A stretch of DNA of 7,673 nucleotides, taken from the NCBI GenBank assembly GCA_002733485.1, contig NVVU01000005.1, positions 41,737-49,409 of the forward strand, read 5' to 3'. The notes below the pieces were generated by a model. It was not told the DNA's origin and did not search any database. It saw only the letters and a list, made by a program, of their open reading frames with translations. The DNA comes from Robiginitomaculum sp. Lineage in GTDB: Bacteria > Pseudomonadota > Alphaproteobacteria > Caulobacterales > Maricaulaceae. This document shows positions 5,805 to 7,673 of the stretch, in pieces (within the stretch, counting starts at the first letter, position 1; the number at the start of each line of letters is the position of its first letter). The position numbers and the translations under genes are program-made.

Positions 5805-6557
5805 GTGCAAAGCATGGGGGTAATCGGCCTTGGGGCCTTTGGGCAATTGCTGGCAACGCAAATGCGCCCGTACTTTGACCTTACCGCCTATGATCCCTCG
5901 CCCCAGGCCCAGGCCTTTGCCCGCAAGGAAGGCATAAAACTGGGCGATCTCGAACAATGCGCCCGCGCCCGCCGGGTGGTACTGGCTGTGCCGGTCTTGC
6001 AGATCGGCCCGGTGGCCAGCGCCATTGCGCCCTATGTGCAAGCCGGGGCAACGGTGTTTGATGTGGCCTCGGTCAAGCTTGGCCCGGCGCGCGCCATGGC
6101 GGCGGCTTTGCCGACGCATGTGCGCATTATTGGCACGCATCCTTTGTTTGGCCCGCAAAGCGCCAAAACCGGGCTTAAGGGTCTGAAGGTTTCCATATGC
6201 CCGGTGCGCGGCGCTGGCCCAAAACGGGTGGAGCGCATTATCTCGTTTTTGCGCGAAACCTTGCATCTGGATGCGTTTCTCAGTGATGCGGATCGCCATG
6301 ACAAGGATATGGCCATGGTGCAGGGCCTGACCCATTTGATCGCCAAGGTGCTGGACGAGATGGAGCCATTGCCCCGCCGCCAGACCACGCTCAGCTTTGA
6401 TTATCTGGTCAATGCCATGCAATTGGTGCGCGGCGATTCGGACGAGCTGTTTCGCGCCATTGAACGGGAAAATCCGTATTCGGCTGATGTGCGCGAGACG
6501 TTTTTCCGCCTGATCGACGAATTACGCGCCTCGCTGGAAAACGGGGCGGGAAAGTAA
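5805..6557 (+). CDS. Prephenate/arogenate dehydrogenase-family protein (TyrA-like, short form)
   Basis: NAD(P)-dependent oxidative decarboxylase family of tyrosine synthesis, cytoplasmic. The product is 250 residues, at the short end of the family, with no fused chorismate mutase or ACT domain. The Rossmann fold starts MGVIGLGAFG (4-13), with the GxGxxG loop. Asp30 at the end of the second strand (AYDPS) suggests NAD rather than NADP. DVASVK (86-91) and GTHPLFGPQSA (110-120) are the TyrA active-site blocks, and DRHDKDMAMVQGLTH (163-177) matches the HD helix of the dimer domain. The GTHPLFGP form resembles plant, cyanobacterial and archaeal members more than the GCHPIAG of typical alphaproteobacterial TyrC as I recall it, so substrate choice (prephenate or arogenate) is open. 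GTG 5805 is preferred because GGAGAG (5794-5799) is five bases away; ATG 5814 would be too far. It converges with the peroxidase gene. Confidence 0.87.
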   Translation: MQSMGVIGLGAFGQLLATQMRPYFDLTAYDPSPQAQAFARKEGIKLGDLEQCARARRVVLAVPVLQIGPVASAIAPYVQAGATVFDVASVKLGPARAMAAALPTHVRIIGTHPLFGPQSAKTGLKGLKVSICPVRGAGPKRVERIISFLRETLHLDAFLSDADRHDKDMAMVQGLTHLIAKVLDEMEPLPRRQTTLSFDYLVNAMQLVRGDSDELFRAIERENPYSADVRETFFRLIDELRASLENGAGK

Positions 6558-6572
6558 AAAATAAAATCCGTC

Positions 6573-6640
6573 GTCACCCCGATGAAAACCGGGGCCCAGT
6601 TGTGACGGTTACTGGATTCTGATTTTCATCAGAATAGCGT
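6573..6640. repeat. Double-hairpin intergenic repeat (degenerate copy 2) between convergent genes
   Basis: Same layout as the element at 3726-3805. GTC plus hairpin 1 (CCCCG 6577-6581, CGGGG 6590-6594) is followed by CCAGT (6596-6600), a 10-base centre, ACTGG (6611-6615), then hairpin 2 (ATTCTGAT 6616-6623, ATCAGAAT 6628-6635, 8 bp). On the minus strand the second loop reads GAAA, a stable GNRA-type tetraloop. It fills most of the 87-base gap between the TyrA-like stop and the peroxidase stop, and could act as a two-way terminator, although neither side has a T-run. The outer GTCATT/AATGAC ends are eroded. Confidence 0.6.
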
Positions 6641-6644
6641 AGAA

Positions 6645-7262
6645 TTAACCCTCAACCGTTTTGGGTAAGTTCTTTTCAACGGCCTTGCGCAGTTTTTTCG
6701 ACATCGGTTTGACGATGGACGGGTAGGAACCTACCAGATTACCATCCGGGTCGATCAGGTATTTATGGAAATTCCATTTCGGGCCGGAGCCGATTTCATG
6801 GCGTGCCCATTTATAAAACGGATGGGCCTCGTCGCCCTTGGTGACGATTTTGCTGGTCAGGGGGAAATTGACGTTAAAATTCACTTCGCAGAATTTCTTG
6901 ATCTCTTTTTCATCGCCCGGTTCCTGACCGCCAAAATCATTGCTGGGCGCGCCCAGCACTACCAGACCCTGGTCGCGATATTCCTCCCACAAGGCCTGCA
7001 AGCCTTCATATTGGGGGGTAAAGCCGCATTCGGACGCGGTGTTGACCAACAAAACGGTCTTGCCGCGATATTGTTCCAGCGGCAAAGGCGCCCCGTCGAT
7101 CGAAGTGAAATTATAATCATAGGCCGAGCCATCGGCGGCCACGGCCCCGCCCATCAGCGCCAGATACCCCATGCCGGCAAAGCCCAGCACGGTGGTAATG
7201 CCAAGGGCTGTATAAAGGCTACGGCGGCGTTTGGGTTTATGTGATTTAGCGGCTTCGGTCAT
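6645..7262 (-). CDS. Glutathione peroxidase family (cysteine type), predicted exported
   Basis: Thiol peroxidase reducing hydroperoxides with glutathione or thioredoxin-like donors. From the chosen start it has 205 residues. Residues 1-43 look like a signal peptide: basic KPKRRR (9-14), a hydrophobic core (about 19-40) and AVA at 40-42 as a cleavage site, giving a periplasmic enzyme, or an N-terminally anchored one if uncleaved. The catalytic set is visible: Cys79 in NTASECGFTPQY, Gln113 in SNDFGGQEPG, Trp163 and Asn164 in KWNFHKYLID. Cys125 in KKFCEVNF lies where the resolving cysteine of thioredoxin-dependent members is found. The peroxidatic residue is Cys, not selenocysteine. The start is the ATG at 7262-7260, with GGAG (7272-7269) six bases before it; the frame is open 16 codons further up, but that stretch overlaps the RBS and has no family likeness. 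Divergent from the CoxE-like gene and convergent with the TyrA-like gene. Confidence 0.93.
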   Translation of the reverse strand: MTEAAKSHKPKRRRSLYTALGITTVLGFAGMGYLALMGGAVAADGSAYDYNFTSIDGAPLPLEQYRGKTVLLVNTASECGFTPQYEGLQALWEEYRDQGLVVLGAPSNDFGGQEPGDEKEIKKFCEVNFNVNFPLTSKIVTKGDEAHPFYKWARHEIGSGPKWNFHKYLIDPDGNLVGSYPSIVKPMSKKLRKAVEKNLPKTVEG

Positions 7263-7281
7263 GACAGACTCCATAAAAGGT

Positions 7282-7309
7282 TGATCCAGTGTAACGCGAT
7301 TGCGGATCA
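7282..7309 (-). promoter_or_regulatory. Inverted repeat TGATCC-N16-GGATCA around a possible peroxidase promoter
   Basis: TGATCC (7282-7287) and GGATCA (7304-7309) are perfect 6-base arms 20 to 47 bases upstream of the peroxidase start codon. Between them, on the minus strand, TACACT (7293-7288) resembles a -10 hexamer, though no good -35 is seen 17 bases further up. A repressor or redox-sensing activator site over the promoter would look like this, but the evidence is only geometric. Confidence 0.28.
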
Positions 7310-7328
7310 TTCGCCACTGGTTTTATGG

Positions 7329-7378
7329 GGGCATTACATTGACGTAGAAAGCGTCCGTAATGCCCGTTGCCAATTGGC
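7329..7378. promoter_or_regulatory. Nested inverted repeat and adjacent 10-base palindrome in the divergent spacer
   Basis: GGGCATTAC (7329-7337) and GTAATGCCC (7357-7365) are perfect 9-base inverted arms. Inside them GACG (7341-7344) and CGTC (7352-7355) pair again, giving a two-stage hairpin. Three bases on is the perfect palindrome GCCAATTGGC (7369-7378). All lie in the 202-base gap between the divergent peroxidase and CoxE-like genes. No T-run follows on either side, and divergent genes need no terminator here, so regulator binding or a structured RNA leader fits better. The rest, 7379-7464, shows nothing clear. Confidence 0.45.
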
Positions 7379-7464
7379 GTACATCATCAACGCTGTTGTC
7401 AATACTGGGCGGTTTAGCACGCCCGGCTCTGGTGCCTGGCATCATCCGTTGTTATCCTGTTCCC

Positions 7465-7673
7465 ATGTTTACGAGATTTTTTGCAGAATTGCGTTCCGCC
7501 AAAGTGCCGGTGAGCTTGCGCGAATACCTGACGCTGATTGAGGCGTTGGATAAAAAGGTGATCCCCAACCGGGTTGAGGATTTTTACTATTTGTCTCGCT
7601 CGGCACTGGTGAAAGACGAGCGCGATCTGGACAAGTTTGACCGGGTGTTTGGTACCGTTTTCAAAGGCGTGGA
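7465..7673 (+). CDS. CoxE-like VWA-domain protein, N-terminal fragment cut by window edge
   Basis: The frame stays open from the ATG at 7465 to the right edge, 69 codons. The start MFTRFFAELRSAKVPVSLREY (1-21, with one break in family likeness at most), then VEDFYYLSRSALVKDERDLD (37-56) and KFDRVFGTVFKG (57-68), is the conserved N-terminal region I recognise from the VWA-containing CoxE family (COG3552). Members usually run to about 390 residues, are often encoded beside a MoxR-type AAA ATPase, and are thought to act in metal-centre or complex maturation; the best-studied member is linked to carbon monoxide dehydrogenase assembly. The VWA/MIDAS part lies outside the window and no MoxR gene is visible here, so the role is unknown. 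No Shine-Dalgarno precedes the ATG. The start rests on family similarity. Confidence 0.8.
   Translation, partial: MFTRFFAELRSAKVPVSLREYLTLIEALDKKVIPNRVEDFYYLSRSALVKDERDLDKFDRVFGTVFKGV

Noticed and set aside
5703..6422. Long minus-strand open frame of 239 codons
   Set aside because: It is the antisense shadow of the TyrA-like gene. Composition is rich in His, Arg and Gln with no recognisable domain, as expected for an out-of-frame GC-rich translation.
6765..7244. Plus-strand open frame of 159 codons opposite the glutathione peroxidase
   Set aside because: Antisense shadow. All GPx catalytic motifs are on the minus strand.
7281..7541. Plus-strand open frame of 86 codons before the CoxE-like gene
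   Set aside because: It spans the inverted repeats and overlaps the CoxE-like N-terminus in another frame. There is no RBS and no domain.
1..7673. A defence system, mobile island or novel multi-gene system
   Set aside because: All eight genes belong to familiar families, codon use looks even, and no integrase, transposase, toxin-antitoxin pair or att-like repeat is visible.

Overview
The window looks like ordinary chromosome from an alphaproteobacterium. The evidence is a plant-type (class II) glutamate-cysteine ligase directly downstream of rsmE, a ubiA on the opposite strand beside them, GC-rich third codon positions, and intergenic palindromic repeats of a kind common in that class (GTCATT..CCAGT..ACTGG..AATGAC double hairpins and a CCTCATCCTGAGGAGC..CTCGAAGGATGA element). 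There are no rRNA or tRNA genes, CRISPR arrays, phage genes, transposases or integrases. I found no new multi-gene system. The unexplained signal lies mostly between genes.

Layout. (1) Positions 1-896, minus strand: ubiA (4-hydroxybenzoate polyprenyltransferase, ubiquinone pathway), whose C-terminus is cut off by the window edge. (2) A 64-base divergent spacer (897-960) carrying a palindrome. (3) 961-1737, plus: rsmE (16S rRNA m3U1498 methyltransferase). (4) 1829-3190, plus: gshA, the first enzyme of glutathione synthesis. (5) 3292-3672, plus: a small single-domain VOC/glyoxalase-fold protein. (6) 3673-4001: a gene-free stretch of about 330 bases with a GC-rich hairpin, a double-hairpin repeat, a second repeat family, a small palindrome and a possible promoter. 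(7) 4002-5741, plus: a POT/PTR2 proton-coupled peptide transporter with an unusually long predicted periplasmic insert between TM3 and TM4. (8) 5805-6557, plus: a short prephenate/arogenate dehydrogenase-family protein, preceded by a 10-bp stem-loop. (9) 6558-6644: a convergent spacer filled by a degenerate second copy of the double-hairpin repeat. (10) 6645-7262, minus: a cysteine-type glutathione peroxidase with a signal peptide. (11) 7263-7464: a divergent spacer rich in inverted repeats. (12) 7465-7673, plus: the N-terminus of a CoxE-like VWA-domain protein, cut by the right edge.

How the genes relate. gshA makes the glutathione precursor, and the exported glutathione peroxidase about 3.5 kb away is a thiol peroxidase. 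The VOC protein between them has a glyoxalase-like fold but lacks visible metal ligands. A redox or glutathione theme is therefore possible, but the genes are on different strands and transcription units, so I treat it as weak. rsmE and gshA may be co-transcribed (91-base gap). The peptide transporter and the TyrA-like gene share strand and spacing (63-base gap) but are separated by a strong hairpin.

For rsmE, the VOC gene, the transporter and the peroxidase I chose a start downstream of the longest open frame, because the ribosome-binding site or family alignment favours it; the reasons are given per gene.
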